Of a stretch of DNA of 52,283 nt, positions 1-7,879 are shown piece by piece; positions within the stretch are counted from its first letter, which is position 1; each line of letters starts with the position of its first letter. A program made the translations under genes and the position numbers. The notes beneath the pieces are model-generated. The model did not search any database, was not told where the DNA came from, and worked only from the letters and a program-made list of their open reading frames with translations. This DNA comes from an uncultured Enterovibrio sp. Lineage in GTDB: Bacteria; Pseudomonadota; Gammaproteobacteria; Enterobacterales; Vibrionaceae. The stretch lies in assembly GCA_947041315.1 (NCBI GenBank), contig CAMRDW010000003.1:1-52283 (forward strand), written 5' to 3'.

Positions 1-346
1 GGGGATGCCCCGCTGGGAGCTCAGGAGGCTTTTTTTGTTCGTTAGGGGGTAACTCATCAGAGGTATGGGGGTTCTTTTTGTCCCTTGTACCATAGTTGTA
101 CGTCTTTATCGCCTCAAGAAGGCTTTTCAGTGCTTCTTTCTTAGATGAATTGTTTGTGCCTCTTTCCGTGTTATGTCCATGCAATGTATATTCTGCTGTG
201 ATTTTAAGCTGATGCAGACTCCATGGTGAATTTGAGACTTTAGCTACATGAGAAACAAAATCCTCGTTACCTTTCATTGTATTCAGTTCTTTCGTTGACA
301 GCGGCATGTGTAATGCCCTACGCAAGAATGGATTCGTTATTTTCAT
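1..346 (-). CDS. Unknown protein, N-terminal part only (runs off left edge)
   Basis: An open frame starts with ATG at 346 and stays open for 115 codons to the window edge, so the C-terminus is missing. An AAAGG ribosome-binding sequence lies about nine bases before the ATG. The visible protein starts MKITNPFLRRALHMPLSTKE, has no signal peptide or membrane segment, and becomes polar, lysine-rich and proline-rich towards the edge (motifs DELPPNEQKKPPELPAGHP). I do not recognise the family. The proline-rich tail could be a linker to a further domain outside the window. About 120 bases upstream there is a short TTTTGA hexamer array. The uninterrupted frame and the ribosome-binding site support a real gene; nothing here supports a function. 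Confidence 0.6.
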   Translation of the reverse strand, partial: MKITNPFLRRALHMPLSTKELNTMKGNEDFVSHVAKVSNSPWSLHQLKITAEYTLHGHNTERGTNNSSKKEALKSLLEAIKTYNYGTRDKKNPHTSDELPPNEQKKPPELPAGHP

Positions 347-778
347 TTTATTGTGCCTTTTGAATATTTTTGGAATGAAAAAAAATTTCTTTTTTCTGCC
401 ACGAAGAAGATCGTATTTTTAACTCATCTTATTTAGAACATTCTCATGCAAAAAAGACAATAGACTTTGATTTTGATTTTGATTTTGATGATTCACTCTT
501 CATCAAGCAAGGACCTCTTGTTATATAAGATAACAATACAAAATATCAATAAATGGATTGCAAGCTTGATCCTTCCCTTTATCTGACATTCAAAAAGAAA
601 ATAAAAAAACAAAAACAATTATTATTAAGTATATATTGCCATTTTCAGCATAATAAAAGACAGTGAAATTAAGTGATGTTCTAAATAAACGCATGCCAGA
701 GAAATTCATACCCATTCCATTGCGTCGTGAGTCAGAAATTGCGGCGGAAAATGACTGAAAACAAGAGCTGAATTCTCG
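347..778. other. Non-coding stretch upstream of the left-edge gene
   Basis: This AT-rich stretch contains the hexamer array at 466-488 and A/T runs around 380-400 and 597-625. It presumably holds the promoter of the gene starting at 346. No convincing coding frame or RNA gene was seen. Confidence 0.5.
466..488. repeat. TTTTGA hexanucleotide tandem array (about 3.8 units)
   Basis: Three full TTTTGA units follow a five-base partial unit. The array lies between the start of the unknown gene at 346 and the ERIC cluster. Short arrays of this type can vary in length by slippage; whether this one does is unknown. Confidence 0.75.
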
Positions 779-1031
779 ATATCCCCCTCGCCTTTGAAAC
801 TGCGTGAGTGTTGGCTTCTCTCGCTCAAGCCAATCACATATACCCAAAGGAATTGAAGATGCGTGTAGGCGGCAAGCGAACGAAGCCCCTGAGCATAGAG
901 GTACTATGTGATTGGGCTGAGAGAGCGCAGCCAACAACCACGCAACTTCAAAGGCGACGGGTATAGAAGAACGATACTCTGGGCCTTCACTCGTTTGCCG
1001 CTGGCGCGCATCTTCACATGTCTTGGGTATA
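779..1031 (-). repeat. ERIC-like element, split by insertion of another ERIC
   Basis: The left half (779-838) reads ATATCCCCCTCGCCTTTGAA and on to the CAATCACA core. The right half (966-1031) resumes with the matching core and ends CTTGGGTATA. Removing the copy at 839-965 restores a continuous element of about 127 bases in the reverse orientation. The ends are slightly degenerate. Confidence 0.85.
839..965 (+). repeat. ERIC-like element, complete, nested inside another copy
   Basis: Exactly 127 bases run from TATACCCAAAGG to GGCGACGGGTATA, with imperfectly complementary halves that would fold into a long hairpin. It interrupts an older ERIC copy at a TA dinucleotide, which is the known ERIC target duplication. 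It differs at only six positions from the copy at 51949-52075. Confidence 0.92.
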
Positions 1032-1132
1032 ACGCGTTATTCTAATTGAGAAATTCATAACGATGTTATCGGTGATTTTAACAAGCAAGAATGATCAAAT
1101 GTTTAATGGAATGGGTATCAAACCTCAGAGTA

Positions 1133-1194
1133 TATACCCAAAGGAATGGAAGTTGCGTGGGTGTTAGAAGAGCGGGTTAAAAAGCGACGGAAAT
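1133..1194 (+). repeat. ERIC remnant with internal deletion
   Basis: It starts with a good left end (TATACCCAAAGGAATGGAAG) and then passes after a few bases to AAAAAGCGACGG, resembling the right end without its final GTATA. About half of the element is missing. Confidence 0.45.
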
Positions 1195-1338
1195 AATACA
1201 AGGAGAGGAAAAAAACGAAAAGAAAGAAATAGGAAGAGGCAAAAATAATCCTTTATTGAATGAGAAGTAAGCTGGATTTTATCTTTTCGACGCCATCCTG
1301 CTTACCTACTTTAAATTTAAAAATACCCCATAAAAATA

Positions 1339-1491
1339 CTATTTTTGCTGTTCCTGCAATTTTATTTCATGTTCTGTTTTGTGTTCTTTTTTTTCTTTGA
1401 GACCTCTCTCTTTATTTTCTTCTGCATTTTGCGGCAAAATGTCATTTAACATCTGTTTTATCCGTTTATTGTTGCTTCGTTTCTGGCCCAT
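1339..1491 (-). CDS. Possible 50-aa highly charged small protein
   Basis: ATG at 1491 is preceded by GGAGAACAACA, a good ribosome-binding site seven bases away, and the frame runs 50 codons to TAG. The product starts MGQKRSNNKRIKQMLNDILP and continues with alternating lysine, glutamate and glutamine. It has no hydrophobic segment and looks like a single polar, possibly coiled-coil helix. I do not recognise it. It is isolated in a non-coding region between ERIC elements. Support comes from the ribosome-binding site and intact frame; the small size and A-rich composition mean a chance frame cannot be excluded. Confidence 0.45.
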   Translation of the reverse strand: MGQKRSNNKRIKQMLNDILPQNAEENKERGLKEKKEHKTEHEIKLQEQQK

Positions 1492-2189
1492 TGTTGTTCT
1501 CCATAACAGCGTTTATTTGCAATAAAGTTCTCTTTTTTTTCAAGGTCCTAACTGAAAACCACGTTTAACGTTATAAAGTCTAGCAAAACAAAAAAATCAT
1601 TCCGTTTTAATTCGTTTCCTTTTTCAACACATTAAAATGCGTTTTGATTTTGTATCAGGCAGCACGTCTTTTTCTTTTCGTGGACTGATTCTTTTTCAAG
1701 GAAGAGCATTTATTTTTTAAGAATACCGTTCCGTGATAGATCCTTTTTGCTGTCATAAAAAAGACGATTATGCTTCTTTCGTCTTATTAAAAGTCTCTAT
1801 TTCGATACAAAAGTCCACAGTAGACGCTTATTAAAATTTCGCTCAGTTTAAACACCGCTATTTTCATTTGTAAAATAGATGTTTATTACTCAATATTATC
1901 ATATGCCTAGACAATGAAAATACGGAAATTCAATGTCTCCGGCAGGATATAAATGTCTTTTCACACAACTAAAAGAGAGTTTCCTTCATGAGACCAGCAG
2001 GTTCACATTCAAGACCACTCTGTGCACGCGTAAGACACGGATTTATTCCTTCTAGCCACAAGAAAAATGCAACAGAAAAGAATAAATGATTTAAAAAGAA
2101 GCGATGAAAAACGAATTCTATTTGAAGCAGAAAGTATCAAAGGCTTTTAATATATTCAAAAAGGCCCAGATAAAGCGGTGAGCGAGACA
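1492..2189. other. Non-coding stretch without recognised features
   Basis: AT-rich DNA with runs of T and no coding frame of more than about 35 codons with convincing support. It could hold the promoter for the small frame at 1339-1491. Confidence 0.4.
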
Positions 2190-2300
2190 AGAGATGCAGC
2201 TCAGTGGTAAAGCCCTTAAGCATATAGATGAAGAGTGTGATTGAGCGTTGAGAAAACAGTCAAAAACCTGCATCTTCAGCGGTAAGAGAAAAGAGGTATA
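2190..2300 (+). repeat. Degenerate ERIC remnant
   Basis: The segment follows the ERIC core in order: TAAAGCCCTTAAGCATA, then GTGTGATTGAGCG, then CCTGCATCTTCAGCG and a final GAGGTATA. The left end is too diverged to place. The similarity is clear in the core but weak elsewhere. Confidence 0.4.
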
Positions 2301-2335
2301 CGTTTACAAAGGTCTTTTATGCAAAAGAAATACAT

Positions 2336-2366
2336 TAAAAAAACCTCTCGTTCGAGAGGTTTTTTT
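2336..2366 (-). terminator. Rho-independent terminator of the moa operon
   Basis: A seven-base stem CCTCTCG/CGAGAGG with a TT loop is flanked by A and T runs, so on the minus strand it ends in a U tract. It lies just downstream of the moaE stop codon and could work in both directions. Confidence 0.85.
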
Positions 2367-2372
2367 AGGCCT

Positions 2373-2813
2373 TTACCAACGCTGCGCCGAAAGTGTGTCG
2401 CTTTCTTTTGCTTCTACCCAGCGCTCAGTGCCAATAAGGCGCTCTTTTTTCCAAAAAGGAGCCGAGGTTTTTAAATAATCCATGATAAATTCACAGGCTT
2501 CAAAAGCGGCTTTTCGATGTGCACAGCTCACACCAATAAAAACAATTTGATCACCCAGCTCAAGCGCACCAATTCTGTGGATCACTCGAACACGGGTAAG
2601 AGGCCAACGCATTCTTGATTGATCCACAATGTGTTTTAAAGAGGTTTCTGTCATCCCTGGATAATGCTCTAAAAACAATCCAGTCACCCGACTTCCAAGA
2701 TTCATCTCCCTGACTTTCCCCACAAAAGTCACAATCGCACCGTCTCTTGCACTTTCATTTAAGTGTTGATATTCCTTCGCAACACAAAAATCCTCTTCTT
2801 GTATTGAAATCAA
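2373..2813 (-). CDS. moaE: Molybdopterin synthase catalytic subunit MoaE
   Basis: MoaE is the large subunit of molybdopterin synthase. It transfers sulfur from the MoaD C-terminal thiocarboxylate to precursor Z (cPMP) to form the molybdopterin dithiolene in the cytoplasm. The 146 residues match the usual family length. The family pattern GAIVTFVGKVR near residue 25, the FLEHYPGMTE segment, the RVRVIHRIGALELGDQIVFIGVSCAHRKAAF core and the KTSAPFWKKE motif with its conserved lysines are all visible. It is the last gene of moaA-B-C-D-E, starts three bases after the moaD stop, and is followed by a strong terminator. Confidence 0.96.
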   Translation of the reverse strand: MISIQEEDFCVAKEYQHLNESARDGAIVTFVGKVREMNLGSRVTGLFLEHYPGMTETSLKHIVDQSRMRWPLTRVRVIHRIGALELGDQIVFIGVSCAHRKAAFEACEFIMDYLKTSAPFWKKERLIGTERWVEAKESDTLSAQRW

Positions 2814-2816
2814 ATG

Positions 2817-3062
2817 TCATCCCCCGGTTACAGGCGGGAAAAAAGCAATTTCATCGCCCTGTTTTATTTCAGAAGAAAACTCAGAAAGCGTTTGATTAAC
2901 GGCCACCAGCAGCTTTCCAGAAGTCATCGCCAAAGCCCATTTATCCCCTTTAGCGGCCAAGTGGCTTCGAACATGCTCCACCGTTAAAAAATCGCCTTCC
3001 AATCTCAAAGAGCCCGTCCCCACGAGTTCTTTAATTTGAGCAAAAAAAAGCACTTGGATCAT
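2817..3062 (-). CDS. moaD: Molybdopterin synthase sulfur-carrier subunit MoaD
   Basis: MoaD is the small ubiquitin-like subunit of molybdopterin synthase. It is adenylated by MoeB and carries sulfur as a C-terminal thiocarboxylate. The 81-residue protein ends in PPVTGG, the diglycine tail required for activation. The beta-grasp fold is suggested by the start [15 protein letters not shown] and the segment GDEIAFFPP. Its ATG overlaps the moaC stop by four bases, indicating translational coupling that would help keep subunits in balance with MoaE. Confidence 0.95.
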   Translation of the reverse strand: MIQVLFFAQIKELVGTGSLRLEGDFLTVEHVRSHLAAKGDKWALAMTSGKLLVAVNQTLSEFSSEIKQGDEIAFFPPVTGG

Positions 3063-3538
3063 ATTTCAACCTTAAAGTGACCCGATTTTCCACCTTTTTT
3101 TTCTAACAGGCAGATCCCGGTAATGAGCATGTCTTTTTGTACCGCTTTGCACATATCATAAAGAGTTAAAGCCGCAACAGAAACCGCCGTTAACGCTTCC
3201 ATTTCAACACCGGTTTTACCTGACAATTTACAAAAAGACACAATACGAATTTGATGTGTTTCACTGAGGGCTTCAAGCGTGACTTCCACTTTTGAAAGCA
3301 TCAAGGGATGGCACAAAGGGATGAGTTCCCAAGTACGCTTTGCAGCTTGGATCCCTGCAATGCGGGCTGTGGCAAAAACATCTCCTTTTTGGTGTTTTCC
3401 AGAAAGGATCAATGCAAAAGTTTCAGGGTTCATACTGACATAACCTTCAGCACGCGCTTCACGTTGTGTGATCTCTTTTTCTGAAATATCCACCATATTG
3501 GCTTCACCATTGCCGTTTATATGCGTTAATGCCGTCAT
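3059..3538 (-). CDS. moaC: Cyclic pyranopterin monophosphate synthase MoaC
   Basis: MoaC converts the MoaA product (3',8-cyclo-7,8-dihydro-GTP) to cyclic pyranopterin monophosphate, the first stable molybdenum cofactor intermediate. The 159 residues match the family length. Visible signatures are the [17 protein letters not shown] start, [17 protein letters not shown], the LIPLCHPL motif, [13 protein letters not shown] and the KAVQKDM segment that carries active-site lysine and aspartate. It lies two bases downstream of moaB and overlaps moaD. Confidence 0.97.
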   Translation of the reverse strand: MTALTHINGNGEANMVDISEKEITQREARAEGYVSMNPETFALILSGKHQKGDVFATARIAGIQAAKRTWELIPLCHPLMLSKVEVTLEALSETHQIRIVSFCKLSGKTGVEMEALTAVSVAALTLYDMCKAVQKDMLITGICLLEKKGGKSGHFKVEI

Positions 3539-3540
3539 CC

Positions 3541-4053
3541 TTAAAAACCCACATTCTGCATAAAATTACACGGGCTATGTCGCGCATCGATTTGCTCTTT
3601 TATGATCCCATTCCACGCTGTTTTACACGCCCCCGTCGATCCCGGCATAGCAAAAATAACCGTACGGTTAGAAAAGCCCGCAATGGCGCGTGATTGAATG
3701 GTTGAGCTGCCAATTTCTTGGTACGAAATGGCGCGAAACAATTCTCCAAAACCTTCAATCCTTTTATCAAACAAAGGCGTCAAAGCTTCCGGGGTACTGT
3801 CTCGTAACGTAAATCCAGTTCCGCCCGTCACCAAGATGACTTGTGTCTTTTCATCTGCCACCCAATTGGCCACTATGGCCCTGATTTTATATACGTCATC
3901 GATGACGATGGACTTCTTCCTTAAAATGTGTCCCGCTTCTTTCAGTGCATCCACCAAAAATTGTCCCGATGTATCTGTTTCTTCTGTCCGCGTATCAGAC
4001 ACGGTTAAAACTGCAATGTTCGCTGGGATAAATTCGGCAAAATTGTGACTCAT
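3541..4053 (-). CDS. moaB: Molybdenum cofactor biosynthesis protein MoaB
   Basis: MoaB belongs to the MogA/MoaB family, which binds molybdopterin and in many organisms adenylates it before metal insertion; in E. coli its exact need is less clear because MogA does this job. The 170-residue protein has the family start [13 protein letters not shown] and the molybdopterin-binding [15 protein letters not shown] loop near residue 76, plus the [14 protein letters not shown] segment. AAGG eight bases before ATG at 4053 serves as the ribosome-binding site. It is second in the moa operon. Confidence 0.95.
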   Translation of the reverse strand: MSHNFAEFIPANIAVLTVSDTRTEETDTSGQFLVDALKEAGHILRKKSIVIDDVYKIRAIVANWVADEKTQVILVTGGTGFTLRDSTPEALTPLFDKRIEGFGELFRAISYQEIGSSTIQSRAIAGFSNRTVIFAMPGSTGACKTAWNGIIKEQIDARHSPCNFMQNVGF

Positions 4054-4088
4054 AATAAAAACCTTAAAAAGAAAAAGAATAAGAGGAA

Positions 4089-5075
4089 TTAACCACCAAT
4101 GGAGGCCAAATTGGGCGTCGAGCCGGAATAGCCCTGATTTAAAAAATGAGTTTGTTTTTTATTCATCAATTCTTTTTGAATACGTAATATCAAGGCTTCA
4201 TTTTGATCGTCCGTTTGAAGTAAATCACGAAGCTCCACGCCCTGATCTCCAAATAAACACAAATGAAGCTTGCCTAAAGCAGAAATACGAAGACGATTAC
4301 AGCTCGCGCAGAAATCTTTCTTATAAGGCATAATCAGCCCCATTTCACCCTGATAATCAGGATGACGGTAGACTTCAGCTGGCCCATCGTTTTTTTCTGG
4401 TATTTTCATCTCCCAATGATTTCTTATTAAATAATCTCGCACAGGCAAACCTGATTTATGATGCTTATCAAATAATTCCGTCATTTCACCTGTTTTCATA
4501 AGCTCAATCAAACGCAGTTGAATCGGTTTGTCTTTAATCCAATTTAAAAAAGCTGGGATTTCAACGTCGTTCATGTTTTTTAATAAAACAGCATTGATTT
4601 TTACGGTCTTAAATCCGGCGTCTAAAGCGGCATCGATCCCTTTCATCACTTGATGAAATTTATTTTCCCCTGTAATTTGATGAAACATGCGTGAATCGAG
4701 GCTGTCAACACTGACATTTAAATGGGTCAACCCTGCGTCCCGCCATTTTTTAACGTCTTTCGTTAATCGATAACCGTTCGTGGTCATCGCAATTTTCTCT
4801 ATCCCTTTTTGCTCTGCAATCATGGCAATGATCTCCGTAAAATCACGTCGCAAAGAAGGTTCACCCCCTGTAATTCTAATTTTCGACGTACCACAATGAG
4901 CAAAAGCGCAAACAACGCGCTTAAGTTCATCGATGGAAAGAAACGGAGGTTTTTTTTGCTGTGGCTTATAACCGTCAGGCAAACAATATGTGCAACGGAA
5001 ATTACACACATCCGTGATGGACAAACGTAAATAATAAAATTTACGATTAAAATCGTCTTGAAATTGAATGGACAT
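4089..5075 (-). CDS. moaA: GTP 3',8-cyclase MoaA (radical SAM)
   Basis: MoaA catalyses the first step of molybdenum cofactor synthesis, the radical rearrangement of GTP. The radical-SAM cluster cysteines are in CNFRCTYC at residues 24-31. The second cluster binds the C-terminal [18 protein letters not shown] pattern, and the conserved C-terminal GG is present (NLASIGG). The [12 protein letters not shown] segment binds SAM. The frame is open upstream, but ATG at 5075 is preferred: it has the GGAAAGG ribosome-binding site six bases before it and starts like the family ([19 protein letters not shown]). First gene of the moa operon, with the cofactor synthase genes following, and probably controlled by the leader riboswitch. 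Confidence 0.97.
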   Translation of the reverse strand: MSIQFQDDFNRKFYYLRLSITDVCNFRCTYCLPDGYKPQQKKPPFLSIDELKRVVCAFAHCGTSKIRITGGEPSLRRDFTEIIAMIAEQKGIEKIAMTTNGYRLTKDVKKWRDAGLTHLNVSVDSLDSRMFHQITGENKFHQVMKGIDAALDAGFKTVKINAVLLKNMNDVEIPAFLNWIKDKPIQLRLIELMKTGEMTELFDKHHKSGLPVRDYLIRNHWEMKIPEKNDGPAEVYRHPDYQGEMGLIMPYKKDFCASCNRLRISALGKLHLCLFGDQGVELRDLLQTDDQNEALILRIQKELMNKKQTHFLNQGYSGSTPNLASIGG

Positions 5076-5081
5076 AAAACA

Positions 5082-5150
5082 CCTTTCCAATACGGGAGAC
5101 GCCCACATTTCTATGCTCGCCCTGGTGACCGCTTGTCACGGCCTGAACCA
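5082..5150 (-). promoter_or_regulatory. Probable Moco (molybdenum cofactor) riboswitch in the moaA leader
   Basis: On the minus strand the leader contains the hairpin GTGAC-AAGCG-GTCAC followed by CAGGGCGAGC and then GGGCGTCTCCCGTATTGG running straight into the GGAAAGGTG ribosome-binding site of moaA. This layout, with a CTCCC segment sequestering the ribosome-binding site, is what I remember of the Moco RNA motif upstream of gammaproteobacterial moaA. The assignment is from memory of the motif, not a covariance search. Confidence 0.62.
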
Positions 5151-5629
5151 CATATTTTTTAAAAAATGGGGATTTAAAAAACTTAGCAATACAGGCTTAG
5201 GAGTTAATTCAAAAGCAAATTGAGGCTTTCAAACATCTAAATGTCAATTTAGCAAAAGATATGGCCTCATCACAATAATAATTCGACTCAACTCGCTATA
5301 AATGAGAACTGTAATAACTTTTTACACTACGTCTCAAAACATAAACAAACATATGTTTCACAATCGCGCAAAATATCCATTGTGCGTCAAGGTTTCGCAC
5401 TCTAAAATCACTTTCCCTGTATGACAGAGGGAGTAACCTAAAAACAGCGCTTTATTTCTCTAGACTTCTCTTTTTATTTACTCTTTAAAAGGTCAGTTTG
5501 GGCTTTACAGTTGAATGATTTGTGCCGTGATCATTGCTCAATAAATGGACTTTAAGGCAGTTTAAATTTGCTATTGATTTTGATTTTTCATCTTCAATAA
5601 CCTGCACTATTCAATACTGGAGGCTTACA
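5151..5629. other. Divergent promoter region between moaA and the Lon-like gene
   Basis: The 480 bases hold the start sites of moaA (minus) and of the Lon-like gene (plus). They are AT-rich and contain no convincing coding frame. I could not fix individual promoters. Confidence 0.45.
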
Positions 5630-6196
5630 ATGACCACGACATTGCCGATTCTATTTAACAACCGCCATATCCTCCCTTCCGGCCGCTTACCCTTACGTAT
5701 TATCGCCAATACACAAATAGAAACGGTAACTTACGCAATGCGAAATGGGCTCGATATCGGGGTCTGCATGGACGAAACCAACATGATAGGGGCAGGGATC
5801 GGAACACGGGTGTTTGTTGAAGATTTCAATACTTCTAGCGAAGATGGCATCCTCACTATCACCGTCTGTGGTCACGACAGTTTTATTGTGGAAAGTATGC
5901 AAGAAAACAATGAAAATATTGTCATTGCAAACTGCCAAACGCTTCCTGAATGGCCAGAACAAAAAGTCAGTCACGATGCTGAACCCCTTGCTGAGCGCTT
6001 ACAAAGTATGTTTGAACGTTATCCTGAGCTCTGCTCTTTGCATCAACGTCCCCATTTCGATAGCTTAACATGGCTTTGTCAGCGCTGGTTAGAATTACTC
6101 CCCCTCCCTGCAAGTGAAAAACAAGTTTTAATGTCCGCAAACTCCTGCCACGACACCGCAACCTATTTACTCAGCTTAATGAAAGAACCTCATTAA
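5630..6196 (+). CDS. Lon N-terminal (substrate-binding) domain protein
   Basis: This 188-residue protein resembles stand-alone versions of the substrate-binding N-terminal domain of Lon protease. It lacks the AAA+ and protease domains, so it would not be proteolytic by itself; its role is unknown. The start NNRHILPSGRLPLRIIANTQIETVTYAMRNG follows the Lon N-domain pattern (short strand, then LRI, then a helix), followed by IGAGIGTRVFVEDF. The frame is open further upstream, but ATG at 5630 has a strong GGAGG six bases before it. Such genes sit near moaA and yvcK in vibrios, as here. Codon use looks like its neighbours. Confidence 0.75.
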   Translation: MTTTLPILFNNRHILPSGRLPLRIIANTQIETVTYAMRNGLDIGVCMDETNMIGAGIGTRVFVEDFNTSSEDGILTITVCGHDSFIVESMQENNENIVIANCQTLPEWPEQKVSHDAEPLAERLQSMFERYPELCSLHQRPHFDSLTWLCQRWLELLPLPASEKQVLMSANSCHDTATYLLSLMKEPH

Positions 6197-6332
6197 AAGG
6201 ATATCCTGCCAAACCAAGGTGAGATGAGGTCGGTCCATTACTTTTACGTTAAGTTGAATAAAAGACAAACACGCACAAGACCGAATTCAGCCCGCCCATT
6301 TTAATTTCAACATCGTATCTTTAAGCGATCGC

Positions 6333-6370
6333 GTGTCACTTTAAAAACGCGCGCGTTTTTAAAGTGACAC
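6333..6370. repeat. Perfect 38-bp palindrome before yvcK
   Basis: The arm GTGTCACTTTAAAAACGCG is followed directly by its exact reverse complement, giving 19-base arms with no spacer and a CGCGCG centre. It lies 137 bases after the Lon-like stop codon. There is no U tract on either side, so it is not a textbook terminator. It could be a cruciform site, an operator or a strong RNA hairpin. Confidence 0.85.
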
Positions 6371-6384
6371 TCAAACAAGCGAAA

Positions 6385-6478
6385 GAGACAGGAACTTGGC
6401 GAAGCTCGTTGCCCCATCACAAAGTGATCCTCAAGAGTCTCTCTCGTTTGCAGCAAAGAGACCATTTCAAGCGTTTTG
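6385..6478 (-). repeat. Degenerate ERIC remnant
   Basis: The segment TTGGCGAAGCTCGTTGCCCC followed by ATCAC, CCTCAAGAG and TCTCTCGTTTGCAGC follows the reverse ERIC core in order, with many substitutions. The ends are not recognisable. The long frame covering it at 6364-6597 is therefore unlikely to be a gene. Confidence 0.4.
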
Positions 6479-6604
6479 TGAAGCCTTTTTTTAAAAGCCC
6501 CTCCTCCTTTTTTAAAATCCAGTACAATATCAAAATAAAGACAAAAATCAGTCTCTCATTCTCATTTCATTTCATTTGTTCATTTTTTAATAAATAATTA
6601 TCCT

Positions 6605-7537
6605 ATGAGGCTAAAACACTTAATATTGTACAAACATCTGATGAATAAAATAAAAAAAAGAAAAAACATCCTTGCCATAGGCGGAGGTCATGGGTTAGGC
6701 CGCGTGCTTGCGGCTCTAAGCCATTTAGATAATCCGATAACAGGCATTGTTACCACTACGGATAACGGGGGTTCTACAGGACGGATTCGAGCTTGCCAAG
6801 GGGGTATCGCTTGGGGAGACACACGCAACTGCATTAATCAACTTATAACTGAACCATCCATAGGATCACTGCTTTTTGAATATCGATTTAAAGGCAATGG
6901 CGATTTACACAACCATAACTTAGGCAACCTTATATTAACGGCTTTAAATAATTTGTCTGTTCGCCCACTTGACGCCATTAATCTCATTCGTGACCTATTA
7001 AAAATCTCGGTTAAAATCATTCCCATGTCTGAAGACCCTGCCGACTTAAAAGCGCAACTCACAAATGGAAGAATTATATCTGGAGAAACAGATATTGATG
7101 AATTAGATGAAATTACAGAGCATCTCATTATTGATCCCCCTGTAAAAGCAACAAAAGAGGGGGTATGTGCAATTGAAGAGGCAGACTTAATTCTCATTGG
7201 GCCTGGAAGTTTTCTTACCAGTATCATGCCCCCTCTTTTACTGGTCGAAATCAGTCAAGCATTAAATAAAAACAAAACAGCCAAATTAGTGTTTATTCGA
7301 AATTTAAAAGAAGAAAAAGGCCCTGCCCGTTTTATGTCGTTAAACAACATGCTTTCATGGTGTGAAAGCGCCATGTTTCAACGCCCAATAGACATCGTGT
7401 TAGGTCCTGATAGGGACGAAAATTTACCCAAGCGATACCATCAATTAGTCAAAAACTTAGCGTCAGTGAAGTCGCCATGGAGACACGACAGAGAAGCCCT
7501 CTTACTCGTTTTCAAAGAGATCCTTTCGGAGGGCTAA
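6605..7537 (+). CDS. YvcK/CofD family UDP-sugar-binding regulator
   Basis: The protein belongs to the YvcK/CofD-like family. In Bacillus YvcK binds UDP-GlcNAc and is needed for growth on gluconeogenic carbon sources and for cell shape; the function in vibrios is less studied. The nucleotide-binding loop AIGGGHGLGRVLAALSHLD near residues 25-43, the TTTDNGGSTGRIR motif, DTRNCINQL, NHNLGNLIL and LIGPGSFLTSIMPPLL are all typical. Length is 310 residues from ATG 6605; an internal ATG at 6641 would give 298 residues and starts closer to the conserved core. Neither has a strong ribosome-binding site. Its 3' end overlaps the convergent luxU by 36 bases. Confidence 0.88.
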   Translation: MRLKHLILYKHLMNKIKKRKNILAIGGGHGLGRVLAALSHLDNPITGIVTTTDNGGSTGRIRACQGGIAWGDTRNCINQLITEPSIGSLLFEYRFKGNGDLHNHNLGNLILTALNNLSVRPLDAINLIRDLLKISVKIIPMSEDPADLKAQLTNGRIISGETDIDELDEITEHLIIDPPVKATKEGVCAIEEADLILIGPGSFLTSIMPPLLLVEISQALNKNKTAKLVFIRNLKEEKGPARFMSLNNMLSWCESAMFQRPIDIVLGPDRDENLPKRYHQLVKNLASVKSPWRHDREALLLVFKEILSEG

Positions 7538-7861
7538 GTCTTTGTATTTCATCGCCGTTTCCTGAAGAATGCATAAAAATCGAGGGAACTGCTCCATAAC
7601 CCAAAGATCCTGCCCCATTTTTACCCTATTTTCACATTCACATGCAAATTCGGCGAGTTCATCCGCACCAAAACTCGCCGCACTGCTTTTTATTGCATGG
7701 CTTTTTTCTTTAATATGTAAAATCGTCGGCAAATCAGATAACTGCTGAAAATAATCGTTCAGTTCATCACTAAATACACCTAAAAGAAGCAAGGCTGTTT
7801 CCTTTCCCACATCGATGGTAAGTCGCTGTATTGTTTCATTATTAACCATTAGGACCATCAT
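7502..7861 (-). CDS. luxU: Quorum-sensing phosphorelay protein LuxU (HPt)
   Basis: LuxU is the histidine phosphotransfer protein between the membrane sensor kinases (LuxN, LuxQ, CqsS types) and LuxO. The 119-residue protein has the HPt motif SHAIKSSAASFGADELAEF, with the phosphorylated histidine at residue 55. The start ATG 7861 has AAGGA five bases upstream; the ATG codons at residues 2 and 5 are alternatives. It follows luxO by 18 bases and overlaps the end of the convergent yvcK by 36 bases. The surroundings (luxO, uvrB, yvcK, moa) match those of vibrio luxU. Confidence 0.93.
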   Translation of the reverse strand: MMVLMVNNETIQRLTIDVGKETALLLLGVFSDELNDYFQQLSDLPTILHIKEKSHAIKSSAASFGADELAEFACECENRVKMGQDLWVMEQFPRFLCILQETAMKYKDLALRKDLFENE

Positions 7862-7879
7862 TTTTTCCTTCTTTAGTGA

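Noticed and set aside
590..937. 115-codon minus-strand open frame
   Set aside because: It runs through both nested ERIC elements, has no convincing ribosome-binding site, and its sequence is explained by the repeats.
1988..2089. 33-codon frame starting MRPAGSHSRPLCARV
   Set aside because: Very short, with only a weak ribosome-binding sequence and no other support.
2193..2215. tRNA-like D-arm sequence GCAGCTCAGTGGTAAAGC
   Set aside because: No anticodon arm, T-arm (GGTTCRA) or acceptor pairing follows; the segment belongs to an ERIC remnant.
2248..2478. Plus-strand open frame overlapping the moaE terminator and moaE antisense
   Set aside because: It crosses a terminator hairpin and the conserved moaE gene.
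6364..6597. 77-codon plus-strand frame before yvcK
   Set aside because: It begins inside the palindrome and covers a degenerate ERIC; the end is low-complexity T-rich sequence.
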